Origin: Cladocopium goreaui
Lineage: Eukaryota > Sar > Dinophyceae > Suessiales > Symbiodiniaceae
DNA length: 64,000 nt
Assembly: GCA_947184155.2 (NCBI GenBank)
Contig: CAMXCT020006423.1
Coordinates: 1-64,000, forward strand
Direction: 5' to 3'
The notes under the pieces are model-generated. The model was not told the origin of the DNA. It ran no database searches and worked only from the letters and a program-made list of their open reading frames with translations. This document shows positions 32,415-44,139 of the stretch, piece after piece (position 1 is the first letter of the stretch; every line of letters starts with the position of its first letter). Made by a program: the position numbers and the translations under genes.

Positions 32415-32686
32415 CTGAGAGAAATGTCAAATAATGTAAAGCCGCTTCCATCCTTTTGTATCCTTTTGCTGCAATGCGCAACATGGGGTACACAACGCAA
32501 ACAGTATGTGCAAACATTATATGCAAACATTATGTGCAAACATGTGGAAAATTATATTATGAGATATTATGAGTATTTATGCAAATGTATGCAAACCATA
32601 CATGTTGCAATTAAGAGAAAGAAGCCCCTGCAACAGCAATAACGATAAGTTCTACCTAGACGTTGCAGGGACAAACCCACTTTCTA

Positions 32687-32797
<111 letters not shown>

Positions 32798-32836
32798 TCA
32801 TTTGATGCTGCGCTCTCAATTCACGTCAGTCCTACG

Positions 32837-33115
<279 letters not shown>

Positions 33116-33450
33116 TCAAACAGACATGACATAACATCCTCATTACCTTCCAATCCTTTCCAGCATTGAGTGATTGGACTTCATTGGACAAATAATTGGA
33201 ACATGCGAACTCATATATTAGGCATACAGCATACATGTGAACATATGTGAACCTTATCCTTCGTGTTTTTTCTTCCTGATCGTTTTGCCTGGAAATCAAC
33301 CCAAAGGACATATGAATACTATATAAGTAATTGCCCACCTCAATTGATTTCTGATGGTTTCTGTGGGGATCTGTTGATATCTGTTGGATCTGAGAGAGTT
33401 TGGTCATGTTTTGGTCATGTTTTGGTCCTACCATTCAACGATTGCACTAC

Positions 33451-33546
33451 TCAGGACATTGATGCTGGACGGATGTGTTGCCACGCCTGGGCACCGGAAT
33501 CTTCTGCAACTTCCTTAGACACCCGGGCACCAGGCACCGACAAAAT
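33451..33546 (-). CDS. C-terminal exon candidate
   Basis: A GTCAG acceptor is followed by 31 residues, ILSVPGARVSKEVAEDSGAQ then AWQHIRPASMS, and a TGA at 33,453. The other frames are closed or poor. Product unknown. Confidence 0.45.
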   Translation of the reverse strand: MLSVPGARVSKEVAEDSGAQAWQHIRPASMS

Positions 33547-34954
33547 CTGACAGATGGCTCCGTATGGCTCCCCACAAACTGAGCTTTGGTTTAACAGTTT
33601 AACATGTTTTAACGTTTTGGTTTTGTTAGTGTTGTTTTCTTGAAAGATAGGAGAGGAACCATTGCAAAGTCATGGGCATTCGCATAAGGCAGGTTTGAAT
33701 TGTTTGCATTCATGCATGCATGTCTCGGCAACCTTTTTCATACATTTGGAAGGGACTGGGAAGATAAATCACTACAGCACAGCGTCGAAAAACAAGCAGA
33801 AAAAGGTGACAAAATTCCGTGCACTGATCAAACCGGTTTGAAACCATTTGGACCAATTCTTATCAAACTCGTATCAGCATTTATCAGCCAAGATCATCCT
33901 CTCAATTCCTGTCATGTTTTGGCGAGACTCGCAAGTCACCGGTGCCAAGGCAGAGAGCAAAAGCAGGCACGCCGCACAGGCGCTCGCCACCCCCCTTCTT
34001 CGGGGCACCTTGGAGCAATGAGCAGTGCAGAATCTGGCAGGGCAACTCTGCAATGATCTTCGATGGTCTGCAATTATCTGAAAATAGATGGATAATGATG
34101 GATCGATAATAAATGGTATTGTCAAAAGAATCAACCTGCTTCTGATTTTCTCTGACCTCTCGAGCAAAATCAGACTATGTGAGACTCGGTGGCTAATAGG
34201 AAATACATGGAAACGAATGGAAATACTGGGAACGGTGAATACATGGTGCCGCCAAAGATCGCCAAGGCATGTAACCACCAAGTTTCAAGACTCTGCTCCA
34301 TGTGTTCTATCCCCTGAGGCCCTGACATGCATCTGCAAGGGAGCGATCTACTAACAAGCCTACTAAACCTACAACCTACCGGATGTACTACTGGATCCAA
34401 TAGCAGCCGACATGGAAAGAACGCCATTCATCAACGGGTTTCGCTTTGTGCGGATACATGTGCGTTTTCATCCATGCAAGTGATTGTGGTATACATGCGC
34501 ATCTCTTACTGTTATTCGCTGTTGTGGGCATCCACTTTGCCGATATGTTACATCATTATATTGTTTTATTTAATATGTATGTATATATAATTATACCATC
34601 ATAAGATATCATGCCAAATGGTATGATTTAGTCATTTTGCAAGGAAAACACCTCTAGAGCGTAAAAAAGCGTTCGGATTGGAAAAAACCGTTCCAGAGCA
34701 CTTTTTGCGTTCAAAATGGCAAAAAAACACGTTTTCTTAAAACAGGGCAGAAAAAAAACAATCTGGAGGGTTACCAGGTATATATTATAAACATAAATAT
34801 TCACGCCTTCCCATGCAATTTCATACCAGTAGTGCCGCACAAGGCGGCGGCGGAAGTTTCAAAAATCGGAAACATATAGGAGAGGTTAGTTGTTGTGAGT
34901 CACGGATGGCAGAGCGAAGCCACTGATGGACCGACAGGTGGTTGAGGTCTCTTC

Positions 34955-35085
34955 TCTTTCTCTCTCTCTTTCTGTCTCTTTCTCTGACTATCTACCTGCC
35001 TACCCACCTATCCACCTATGCATCCATCTCTCTCTCTCTCTCTCTGTCTGTCTGTCTGTCTGTCTGTCTACCTATCTATCTGCAA
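34955..35085 (+). repeat. (CTCT)n/(GTCT)n compound microsatellite
   Basis: Pyrimidine-rich TCTCTT and CACCTATC words followed by clean CT and TGTC runs and a CTATCTATC end, seen directly. Confidence 0.9.
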
Positions 35086-35106
35086 GCTTGCAAACGAAGC
35101 TATTCT

Positions 35107-35440
35107 GCGAGACTTCCTCAGTTTTTAAAACTTGACGACATCAAAAACGCAGCAAGTCAGCGAGACTCCTCAATTTTTGCACTTGACAACATCAAAAACG
35201 AAGCAATTCTGCGAGACCCCCTCTTTTTTAAAGTTGGCAACATCAAAAACAAAGCAATTCTGCGAGACGTTCTTCAAAAATGGAAAGTTGAGTGCAGAGC
35301 TGACGGCCTCGTACCAATGCGTTTTGCGATTTTTTCAGTCCATCTGTCTAAACTATTGCGCCAAGTGATGCCAGGTCATACGAAGTGCTGCACATGTCAC
35401 GCAAAATCATCTCAGCAAACCTGAAAATCTGAGGCTCCAA
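35107..35440 (+). repeat. 51-bp coding-like tandem repeat and flanking dinoflagellate repeat
   Basis: Three to four units of about 51-54 bases, each translating to a variant of DNIKNEAILRD, are followed by a conserved unit (KWKVECRADGLVP). Unit length is a multiple of three, so the frame stays open. I recall near-identical peptides scattered through Symbiodinium gene models, which marks it as an interspersed repeat family rather than a unique gene. Confidence 0.7.
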
Positions 35441-35670
35441 AATGCAACCCCTCTCAGGAAATCAGCGCCCGGACCTCCTAACAGCTCTGATGAACATCTC
35501 TTGCACTGCGCCTGCCACGGAAAATGCATCTTTGCAGATCCTCTTCAAATGTCCCACGCCTGCCATCGTTTGTGGAAATGCTACAAAACCCTCATTGACA
35601 AGGTCCACAATCCCTTGCGCCTGCCACGCGAAACGACATCTGAACGTCCAAAAGTGCCTCGAGCATGTGG

Positions 35671-36248
35671 TGCTTTTAAGATTTTGACTTCGAAATGTGC
35701 TTCGCGCCACAACGGCGTCCACTTTTTCGACATCGCAACTTCCAAGAGTGGTCCGGAGCTGGTGTGCTTTGTACATTTTGACTTCGAAATGTGCTTCGCG
35801 CCACAACAGCGTGCACTTTTTAGACATCTCAATTTCCAAGAGTGGTCCGAGAATGGTGTACTTTGTACATTTTGACTTCGAAATGTGCTTCGCACCACAA
35901 CGGCGTGCACCTTTTAGACATCTCAACTTCCAAAGCGGTGGGGAAGTGAGGTGTTTTGTACATTTTGACTTGGAAATGTGCTTCGCGCCACAACGGCGTG
36001 CAATTTTTCATCTCTCATCTGGCCAGCTGGCTCCGCACCCGCCGCTTTAGCGAGCCTACTTTTCGACCCTCTGGAGCCACAAATCATTGGAAAACACAAT
36101 GTTTCGGGACTTTCCTGCCTTTTCTCGCACCTGCATCTTCTTTCTTCTGACTCTTTCTCTTCTCTGATCTTCTCTCTTCTGCTCTTCTCTTCTCTATTCT
36201 TCTGCTCCACCTCTGCTTTTCATCTGTCCATATTGTCGGAAGTTTGAC
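35671..36248 (+). repeat. Interspersed repeat family, left (plus) copy
   Basis: About four tandem units of 85-90 bases built around TTGACTTCGAAATGTGCTTC and the GCGCCACAACGGCGTGCA word, then a tail translating in part to IGKHNVSGLSC and a TTCTCTTC-rich end. The peptide form FEMCFAPQQRALFRHLNFQ is familiar from many dinoflagellate genomes. A second copy in opposite orientation lies at 39,213-39,797. Confidence 0.8.
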
Positions 36249-36504
36249 TTCTAAACTTCCTTCGGTTAATACATATTAATATTGTGTAAATCATCCAACA
36301 CATTCAAAGGGTCTCCCTCGGCTCAACCTTTGACCGAGTCCTGCACTTTCAAAGTTCTACAGTACTGTCGCATTCTGCCCCACAAAGGAGAACAGGAAAA
36401 AAAGAGGGGTAATGATACCATTTCACGCCTACGGAGATGCATTCTGTGCCACTGGGGGTGCAAAAGAATGGAGCGGGGCGTACAATGTATGACATAGGCT
36501 ATGG

Positions 36505-36819
36505 CTATGATGTGACACGACAGCAGTATAGGGGACTCTTCCACTGATCGCCTGCTTCTCTTTTCAGGCAAATTTCACATGCACGTGCAACCATCTGCAT
36601 TTGTAGAGACTGTACATCTAGCACTTTATGACTGCAACAAAATTGTTGGAGGGTGGACCCACATGGCTTGACCACGTGTGGGTGGGAAAAATGTTTGCTC
36701 AGAGAGTGCTTGCCTTTGCTCGAGATCAAAGCCTCCCCCTTATCTTTATGCCAAGATGTTCGGTCACATAACAGTTCAATCAGCGCGTTATTATCGGTGG
36801 TGATTCCGAGCTTCACCAT
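36505..36819 (-). CDS. Uninterrupted 104-codon frame, doubtful
   Basis: From ATG 36,819 the frame is open for 104 residues (MVKLGITTDNNALIELLCDR at the start; several Cys later). Composition is acceptable but there is no recognisable domain and no splice context. It could be a small gene, a decayed exon or chance. Confidence 0.25.
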   Translation of the reverse strand: MVKLGITTDNNALIELLCDRTSWHKDKGEALISSKGKHSLSKHFSHPHVVKPCGSTLQQFCCSHKVLDVQSLQMQMVARACEICLKREAGDQWKSPLYCCRVTS

Positions 36820-37654
36820 GTTCACGGCATAAACATGGAGGAGGCATCAGGAAAAGGAACTCTCAGTGAAACGTTGCTGTTGCGCTGCACCAAGAAATCT
36901 CTCTTGCAAAAACAACCGATAAGTGTTGTAGCCTGCACCTGAACCGCTTTCTCTGCAATGGAAAGCTCCGAAGCTCTATGGCTCTATGGTTTCAGGTCAG
37001 ATGACTGATGACTGACAAACATTCAAACATATCTTGAAGGCGTCGGGCATGATTTCTTGAGGCTTCTGAGCTGGAAAGAAACCAGATGCGCAATCCATCA
37101 CTGCATAGACTGTAAAGTATTCCCCTACATTGGCAGGGATTCTAGCGACTATCCTCAGAATGCTCAACCATGTGGCGCATTCGAAGTGAATTATGGCCTA
37201 CATCCGGGCACGGTGCAGTTGGCGGCAATCTGTTGAAACTTACAACGGCACAGCAAAACTAAGCCAAACTGTTAGGGCCGCAAAGGTTCCTGAGGCACAT
37301 TTTTATGACTGCACTATATTGTGTTCGCATCGGACATTATCATTATATAACTGCTATCATGTATCTATCATGATGCATCTATCATGTGAGTGGCTAATTT
37401 TGCGTTTCCTCTTCTTAAGAAAGCAAACCAGTAAACCAAGCACTCGAAGCATTACACGCGCATGCCGTGGCACATAAATTCAGACATGGGTATGCAAACC
37501 CTGCCTGTGTGCAAACAGCACCTGATCTGATATCAATATCTGCTCTGCAAAAACCGATAGAAACAGCGTGATGGGCATGTGTCCTTCGCTGTTCTCAACT
37601 ATATTAATGAATGATTGCATAATGACGCACAGTAGTGGTCGAAGGAAATTAGAA

Positions 37655-39150
37655 GTCAAATTAAGCTCCAGGGTTCCAAGGTTGCAATGTTATCGGGCAA
37701 GGTTCCAAGGTTTTGCAGCAGGATTCCAGGGTTCCATGGGGTTCCACAGCTTCAGGTTTCCAGGATTGCACGGTTGCAGGTTTCGAAATTCCAAGGTTCC
37801 AGAGTTCTAGACTGCCAGGGTTCAAGGTTCCAAGCATCAAGGTTCCAGACTTGTAAAGGTCTTGGTTTGATTCATCAACAACGAAATTCCAGCTAGGGTA
37901 GCAAGGCTCTAACGTTGCAAGAGGCCAAGTTCGGGGTTCCAAAATTACATGACTCTAAAATTAATTACATCGTTCCAACACTCCAAGTTCCCTGGTTCCA
38001 AGGTCCATGGACCAAGGGGCCCATGATATGCGAGTCCCAAAATGCAGGATTTCAGGTAAAGCTTGAGGGTTTCCAGCGCGCAAGGCTACCACGGCCCACG
38101 ACAAGCACAAAGGTTCCAGGCTTGCAAAGGGTCGAAGGTTCCGGGATTCCAGAGCTCCAGGGTTGCAGGATTCTGAGGTTGCAGGGTTCCAAGGTTCCAA
38201 GGTTACAGGGCTCCAGGAATCCAAGGTTGCAGGTTTCAATGGTTTCAAAATGTTTCAAAGCTCTAAGATTTCAGAGTTCTGGGATAACAAGTTCCAGAGC
38301 TCTCCAGCGTTCCAAGGTTGCAATGTCACGGGGCAAACTTCCAAGTTTGCACCACGATCCCAAGGATGCAGGTTTGCAAGGTTTTAGGCTTATATAAGAT
38401 TGAAGGGTTCCAAGATTTTAAGGTTTCAGCTTTCCACAGTTCCACGGTCTATCTCTCCAGGTTTTTCAGGGTTCCATGGTTAGGATTTGCCGACACATGA
38501 AACAGCCTGGCGCATTAAGCAGAGAAAAATGCAAACTAATAAAACAAAATTCAAACAAAATCCGCAGGTTTTGTTATGGTTTCCGGAAAGGAACCTGCAA
38601 GGCTTCCTGAAAGGACTTCCTGCAAGGCATTCCTGCAAGGGCTCCAGCAAAGGGTTCCTGCAAAGGTTCAGGCAAAAGTTCCAGCATCAGTCTCAGCAAG
38701 GGATCTTCGTCTTTAATTGCCTGCCACAACGGGAAAAAAAACAAAAGAAAACCCTAAGAAGATGCAGAAGTTGTCTTCGTATAGGTTCCAGCAAGGCTGC
38801 AGAACTGTTCCGACAAAGTTCAAGCCAGACTTCCAGCATCACAACCCGGCACATTAAGCAAAGCAAGAAAAACGATGTCCACACACGCAACACGCAGTGG
38901 TTCACAAGAAGATGTTCCAGCCAGCGGTTCCAGCAACAGGGTTTCCGCAAGGTTCCAGCAAGGTTTCACCATGTTCCTGCAGAGCTCCAGCAATTCCAGC
39001 AAGTTTCCAGCGAAGTTTTAACAAGGCACCACCAAGGTTCCAGCAAGGTTCCACCGAGGTAAGGTTCCACAGAGTTCCAGCAAGGTTGCAGCATGGTTCC
39101 AGCAAGGTTCCGGAGGAAGGACCCAGCAAGGTTCCAGGACTGTTCCGGTT
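37655..39150 (+). repeat. 1.5 kb of degenerate GGTTCCA-based repeats
   Basis: The word GGTTCCA or AGGTTCCAGCAAGG recurs many dozens of times at irregular 10-20 base spacing, with variants GGTTGCA and GGTTTCA. From about 38,580 the spacing becomes more regular (GTTCCAGCAAG units). It translates in all frames, so the open frames here carry no gene evidence. Confidence 0.85.
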
Positions 39151-39212
39151 TTTCGGGGCGTGCATTTTCTTGTCACCACTCCCCGGCCCCAGAGATTGAA
39201 ACCCAACAGATT

Positions 39213-39797
39213 CGCGGTTGGGAACTTCCGACAATATGAGCAGATCAGAGGTGGGAAGAATCAGAAGAGAAAGGAAGAAGAAGGAAGATCAGAGAAGACA
39301 AAGAGTCAGAAGAAAGAAGATGCAGGGGCGCGAAAGGGTAGAAAAGTCGCGAAACACTGTGTTTTCCAATGCTTTGTGGCTCCGGAGGGTCGAAAAGTAG
39401 GCTCTAGAGCAGCGGGTGCGGAGCCATCTGGGGAGATGAGAAATGAAAAATTGCACGCAACTGTTTTGCGAAGCACATTTCGTCAAAAACACCTCATGCC
39501 CGGATTATTTTTGGAAGTTAAGATGTGGAAAAGTGCACGCGGCTGCCTTCAAAGTCAAAATCTGCAAAACACACCACGTTTGGCTCACGTTTGGAGAACT
39601 TTTGGAAGTTGAGTTGCTCAAAAATTGCACGCCGTTGTGGCGCGAAGCACATTTCGAACTCAAAAGTCAAAATGTTAAAAAAAACAAAAAACTCACTGTC
39701 GGACCGCTTTTGGAAGTTGAGATGTTCAAAAAGCACACGCAGCTGTGGCGCGAAGCACATGTCGAAGTCAAAACGTTTAAAAAACCACACTCGGACG
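39213..39797 (-). repeat. Interspersed repeat family, right (minus) copy
   Basis: Inverted copy of the element at 35,671-36,248: it begins GGGAACTTCCGACAATATGA (the complement of the left copy's end), passes through an AGAAGAGAAAG-rich part and ends in three or four units containing GTGGCGCGAAGCACAT. Diverged from the left copy and with different unit edges. Confidence 0.8.
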
Positions 39798-39837
39798 ACT
39801 TTTGGACGTTCAACCGCGCCACACAACACAACACTAC

Positions 39838-39858
39838 ACTACAACGACAACCAAAACC

Positions 39859-39921
<63 letters not shown>

Positions 39922-39929
39922 TACAACAA

Positions 39930-39966
<37 letters not shown>

Positions 39967-39967
39967 C

Positions 39968-39999
<32 letters not shown>

Positions 40000-40027
40000 A
40001 ACAACAACAACTACTACTACTACAACA

Positions 40028-40059
<32 letters not shown>

Positions 40060-40572
40060 CACCACCACCACCACTACCACAACCACCACCACCACCACCA
40101 CAACCACAACCATAACCACAACCACGACGACGACGACGACGAGGACGAGGACGAGGGCGACGACGACGACGACGACTACTACTACTACTACTGCTCCTCC
40201 TCCTGCCGCTGCTACAACTACAATTACAACTACAGCTACAACTACGACTACCACTACATTACAAAACAGCCAACAGCTACAACTACAGCTAGGGCTACAA
40301 CTGCAACTACAACAACTACTACAACCACAACTAATCACAACTACACTACCATCACATTACATCACATTACACTATACTACAAGTATGCTACACGACCACT
40401 AACACTGCCACTACCACTAGTACTTCACTACCACTACCACGACCACTAGCCGCTAGCCTTACACTACACTACAAATACAGCTACAACAACAACTACTACT
40501 ACTACAACAACTACTACTACTACAACTACTACAACTACTACAACTACAACTACAACTACTACTACTACTGCT

Positions 40573-40604
<32 letters not shown>

Positions 40605-40803
40605 GACTACGACTACGACTACGACGACGACGACGACGACGACGACTACGACTACGACGACGACGACGACGACGACGACTACTACTACTACTACAGCAGC
40701 AGCAACAACAACTACTACTACCACAGCACTTCACGACAACTACAACGTCAACTACGACTACAACTACAACTCGACTACACTACAGCTACAACTACAACTG
40801 CAA
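39838..40803 (+). repeat. Nearly 1 kb of triplet repeats
   Basis: Successive blocks of (CAA)n, (CAACGA)n, (ACT)n, (CAC)n, (ACG)n, then (ACT)n and (ACG)n again, ending in CAACTACAACTA words. The plus strand is poor in G outside the ACG blocks. Long open frames (poly-Thr, poly-Asn, poly-Val, poly-Ser) exist on both strands as a consequence of the triplet period and are not genes. A short ACAACT tail reappears at 41,380-41,415. Confidence 0.97.
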
Positions 40804-41053
40804 CTACAAGGTTAGCGGCTCACTGAACGCCGCCTGTTTTTCCAACCGTGGCGAGTTCATTTTGCGTTTATTTTCTCAAGGATTTGTGTCTGGGTCCTCT
40901 TTTTTGACTCTGCTAAATCCTGCGACAAACTACTTCTTTTTTAAAAACATCTTTGTGTCAGACTTCCACGTCTTTGTTTCACATGCGTTTCAGGACTTGG
41001 GTCAGATTTCGATAGACATCATTTGGGCCTGAGGATGGTGTCCACATTCTGTA

Positions 41054-41193
41054 CTAGCATTGTTTGACCCGTGCATCGATCTCGGGGTGAAGCTTGGATC
41101 CTATATTTCCCTTCATCTTGCGAAGGACACCGGATCCAATGAATTCTTTCAAACTTCGCCACTGGCGATCAATATACATTGTGTTCCCACGAC
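41054..41193 (-). CDS. C-terminal exon of an unrecognised gene
   Basis: A GTCCCAG acceptor leads into 45 residues of very protein-like sequence (NTMYIDRQWRSLKEFIGSGV, then HPEIDARVKQC) and a TAG at 41,056. The other frames close at once. It may be the end of the gene whose exon candidates lie at 42,360-43,317. Confidence 0.5.
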
Positions 41194-41283
41194 CTGGGAC
41201 AAATGACGGGGAATGGTGCACAATGGAATGCACGCGAAGAAGTGAAGAGCGTAGCAGTAAGAGCATATTAGAAGCCGTGTGAA

Positions 41284-41333
41284 CAAGACGTTATTAGCCA
41301 CCCCCACCCCACCCCACCCCACCCACACAGGCA
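41284..41333. repeat. (CACCC)n short repeat
   Basis: C/A-only run with four CACCC units and a CCCACAC tail, seen directly; the minus strand is G rich. Confidence 0.9.
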
Positions 41334-42359
41334 CTAAAGTACATGAAAGCTGGCGGCGTTCTACAAGCCGCCAGCCAACTACAACTACACTACGCTACAA
41401 CTACAACTACAACTACAGGACACTACATCCAGCAGCTGTGGGTGAGGAGACCATTGCAACCACTCCAAGAAGCACAACCCCAACAACCTTTCAGTCCATC
41501 AGTGGATTCGCTCTGCCATTTATGCATCACAACAACTCACCTCCCCTACAGGTTCCTATCTTTGAAACTTCCGCCAACGCCTTGTGCGGTACTACTGGTA
41601 ACAAAGAAAGAAGCATCGGACAGGGCAAGAAATTGCAAGAATACAGAATACGCAAGAAAATGCAGGAATGTTTGCACCCACCCTTGGTATAGAATAAGAC
41701 ATTGCCACCGTTTTCATCTATCTGAATGATAAGACAGCACTCATTGCAAATTTCAATCCATCACGCGGAAGACAAGCCCAGAGACAAGGTGGTGTGAGCC
41801 ATTAACGCCAAAGTTCGGGTGACATCACCCCTCCCTTTGATGGGAATATGATGGGAATCAAGAACCCCAAAATTGGCAGCTCAAATTTTCTTAACTTCAT
41901 GTAGCCCGCCTCAATGCAATCAGGGCTGCCGAAGAAAGCGAACCCTGAGCAAAACTGCCGCTGGACTGTGGCAACGAACGTTAAATTGGACAGGGGCAGC
42001 AATTGAAGTCCAAGTAAACCTACAGGACAACTCGCATCAACTCGCCTGCGAAGAGCTTTTCAACATCTGTCGTTCAAACCTCAGACTTCTCGTCAGTTTC
42101 AGGATTCATCCGCCTAGTAGGTTCCTAATGGTTCCTAGTCATCCCAATTGTCTGGGAAAAAGCCTCATCTATGCAATTTCCTGATATCTGGGATTATCTG
42201 GTCGTAGTGTCCAGAGATGTCCAGAGTGTGAGGAACATGAAGTCTGCCACGCGGAAGCTCCTTGGCGAGACTTGTTTGATACATGTTGCATCACGTTGCT
42301 ATAACAATTCTCTCATGTTCTGCGCTTCAAGGAGAAAGGTTATCGGCCATCATTGCCAC

Positions 42360-42436
42360 CTGCACCCAGCCATGATCCCTAGGGCAACCACCCTCCTGTG
42401 GACACAGCTCTCCTGGCAGCGAAGTCCATCCCAAAT
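42360..42436 (-). CDS. Exon candidate, Cys/Gly-rich
   Basis: A GTTTAG acceptor and a GTGCAG/GTGGCA donor frame 25 codons: WTSLPGELCPQEGGCPRDHG then WVQ. Both splice sites are good and the phase-0 end is clean. Product unknown. Confidence 0.4.
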
Positions 42437-42718
42437 CTAAACATATCGTGCTTCAGGATGCTTCAGGATGTTTCATGAGGGTCTGGGCTGTCGAAAGGAC
42501 TTCTCAATAGACAAATTCGAGATCTCATCGGGATGCGAAGGGCAAAAATGCCAAATGTCTATCTTAAATCTTAAACTTTGCCAAACGTGACGTGACCGGC
42601 AAATTGTGAAGCAAGGTTCAAGATTACTTGGCTGACCTTCATTTATCTTCCACATCTCGAGCCTTATTAGGTGAATGTGTTTTCCGGCGTGGCTTCAGCG
42701 CAACTCCAAGTGTTTGAC

Positions 42719-42769
42719 CTTGCAGCTTGTGCTGGAGAGGGTGCTCTGCCACGACTCCTGATGCATCGA
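42719..42769 (-). CDS. Short exon candidate
   Basis: Seventeen codons (SMHQESWQSTLSSTSCK) between a GGCTGAG acceptor and a CAAG/GTCAAA donor. Short, so weakly supported on its own. Confidence 0.25.
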
Positions 42770-43107
42770 CTCAGCCAAAGAGATCCAAAGAGACCCAAAG
42801 AGATCCAAAGAGCACAAGAAAGACGAGGGCTGCCGAGGGCTGAGGGTCAACACAAAGCGAGAAAGGCAAGAAATATCATCAAGGAAGCATCAAGAAGGGC
42901 ATGAAAACGGAAGGGAAAACAGCAGCACTTCCTGCTCTACTGCTGTGTGCTTTTAAAGCTTGATTTCATCTTAGTGCGTGCCTTTCTTGTGGGCGCAGAT
43001 CTGACCTTGATGATGCCAGTTTTTTAGAGCACAGACTGGTACACCCTTTCGGGGGCAATCTTGAAGTTACCGGTACCGATGAAAAAGGAATATCATACTA
43101 TATTAGA

Positions 43108-43317
43108 TTATATTAGTACGTTGGTGACGTGACTATATGTCACATCATTGGTGGAATTTATCGGGACCCTCAATGATGGGACCCCCTTCCCATTAGCATC
43201 CCATATTACTCCCATAAGAAACCCTGGAATGGGATGGAATGGGTGTCCATCATTCAGGGTCCTTAAAAAATCATATCGATTCTGAGCCGCAAACTCAAAA
43301 TGAAGTCCCATGCGCTC
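43108..43317 (-). CDS. Exon candidate of an unrecognised gene
   Basis: A CATTGCAG acceptor precedes ERMGLHFEFAAQNRYDFLRT and an open frame to TAA 43,108. The first 15-30 residues look coding; an internal CTCAG edge near 43,275 may be the real exon end. A further short candidate (GRELEVIIKGKG) lies near 43,430-43,480. Confidence 0.35.
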   Translation of the reverse strand, partial: ERMGLHFEFAAQNRYDFLRTLNDGHPFHPIPGFLMGVIWDANGKGVPSLRVPINSTNDVTYSHVTNVLI

Positions 43318-44139
43318 CTGCAATGGCGATACACTGGCCAATTGCTGCCATTTTTCTCTTCCAACAACTCAAGTTGCTCCCAACTGAGCTGTGGCCATGT
43401 TTTGAGATAACTTGAGGTATTCCCACCTCCCTTGCCTTTGATGATGACCTCCAGTTCACGCCCTCGGTGGCAAAATGATCACAAAGTTTCAAAAAAATCA
43501 TCTGCAACAAGACTCCCTGTCCGATCTGCTGCTAAAACTGCTAACCTGCCAGTGACTGGTCGCTCTGACTTGCTCACAGCATTCTGCAATATTCTGCAAG
43601 CCATGGCCCATTGTTTTTTCATTGTGAGATGACAGAGCTGGAGAGAGCTGGAGATTCAAGTTGCATTTTCGTATTTTTCATCGTCTGTATCTCTATCTCC
43701 AAGCCACCGTGGCAGCTCGAGACTCCCCCTTGGAGGGTGACCTGCCATGCGAAAACCTGATGTCCAAACGATGCCGAACCGTATCAAACCACCAAGTCAA
43801 AGACATCAGTTTAAAAAAAATCTTAACATCTGTTAAACAGCTGTTGGAATCTGTAGGATCAAAGAATCTACGTTTGACTTGTTCAAGAAAAGGCAGAGAA
43901 GGTGTGCCCCCCCTGTGAGCCATCTCCCCTTCCGTGATGATAATCATGGATTTTGGCCAATGTCCAAATTTTTACCGGCGAATAACTGAAAAATGACTGA
44001 CGCCTGACGCTACGATACGCTACGTATTTCTCCAGTTCCAGGAGTTTTCAGATCTATTGGTGGGTTGTGGCATAGGGCACCTCTATCTTATTGTTCTTAT
44101 TCAGATACAGCTGACCAAGTCCGCCATTTTGCTGTGAGA

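Noticed and set aside
39443..40734. Long poly-Thr, poly-Val, poly-Ser and poly-Gln frames
   Set aside because: Triplet repeats keep all frames open; both strands show equally long frames.
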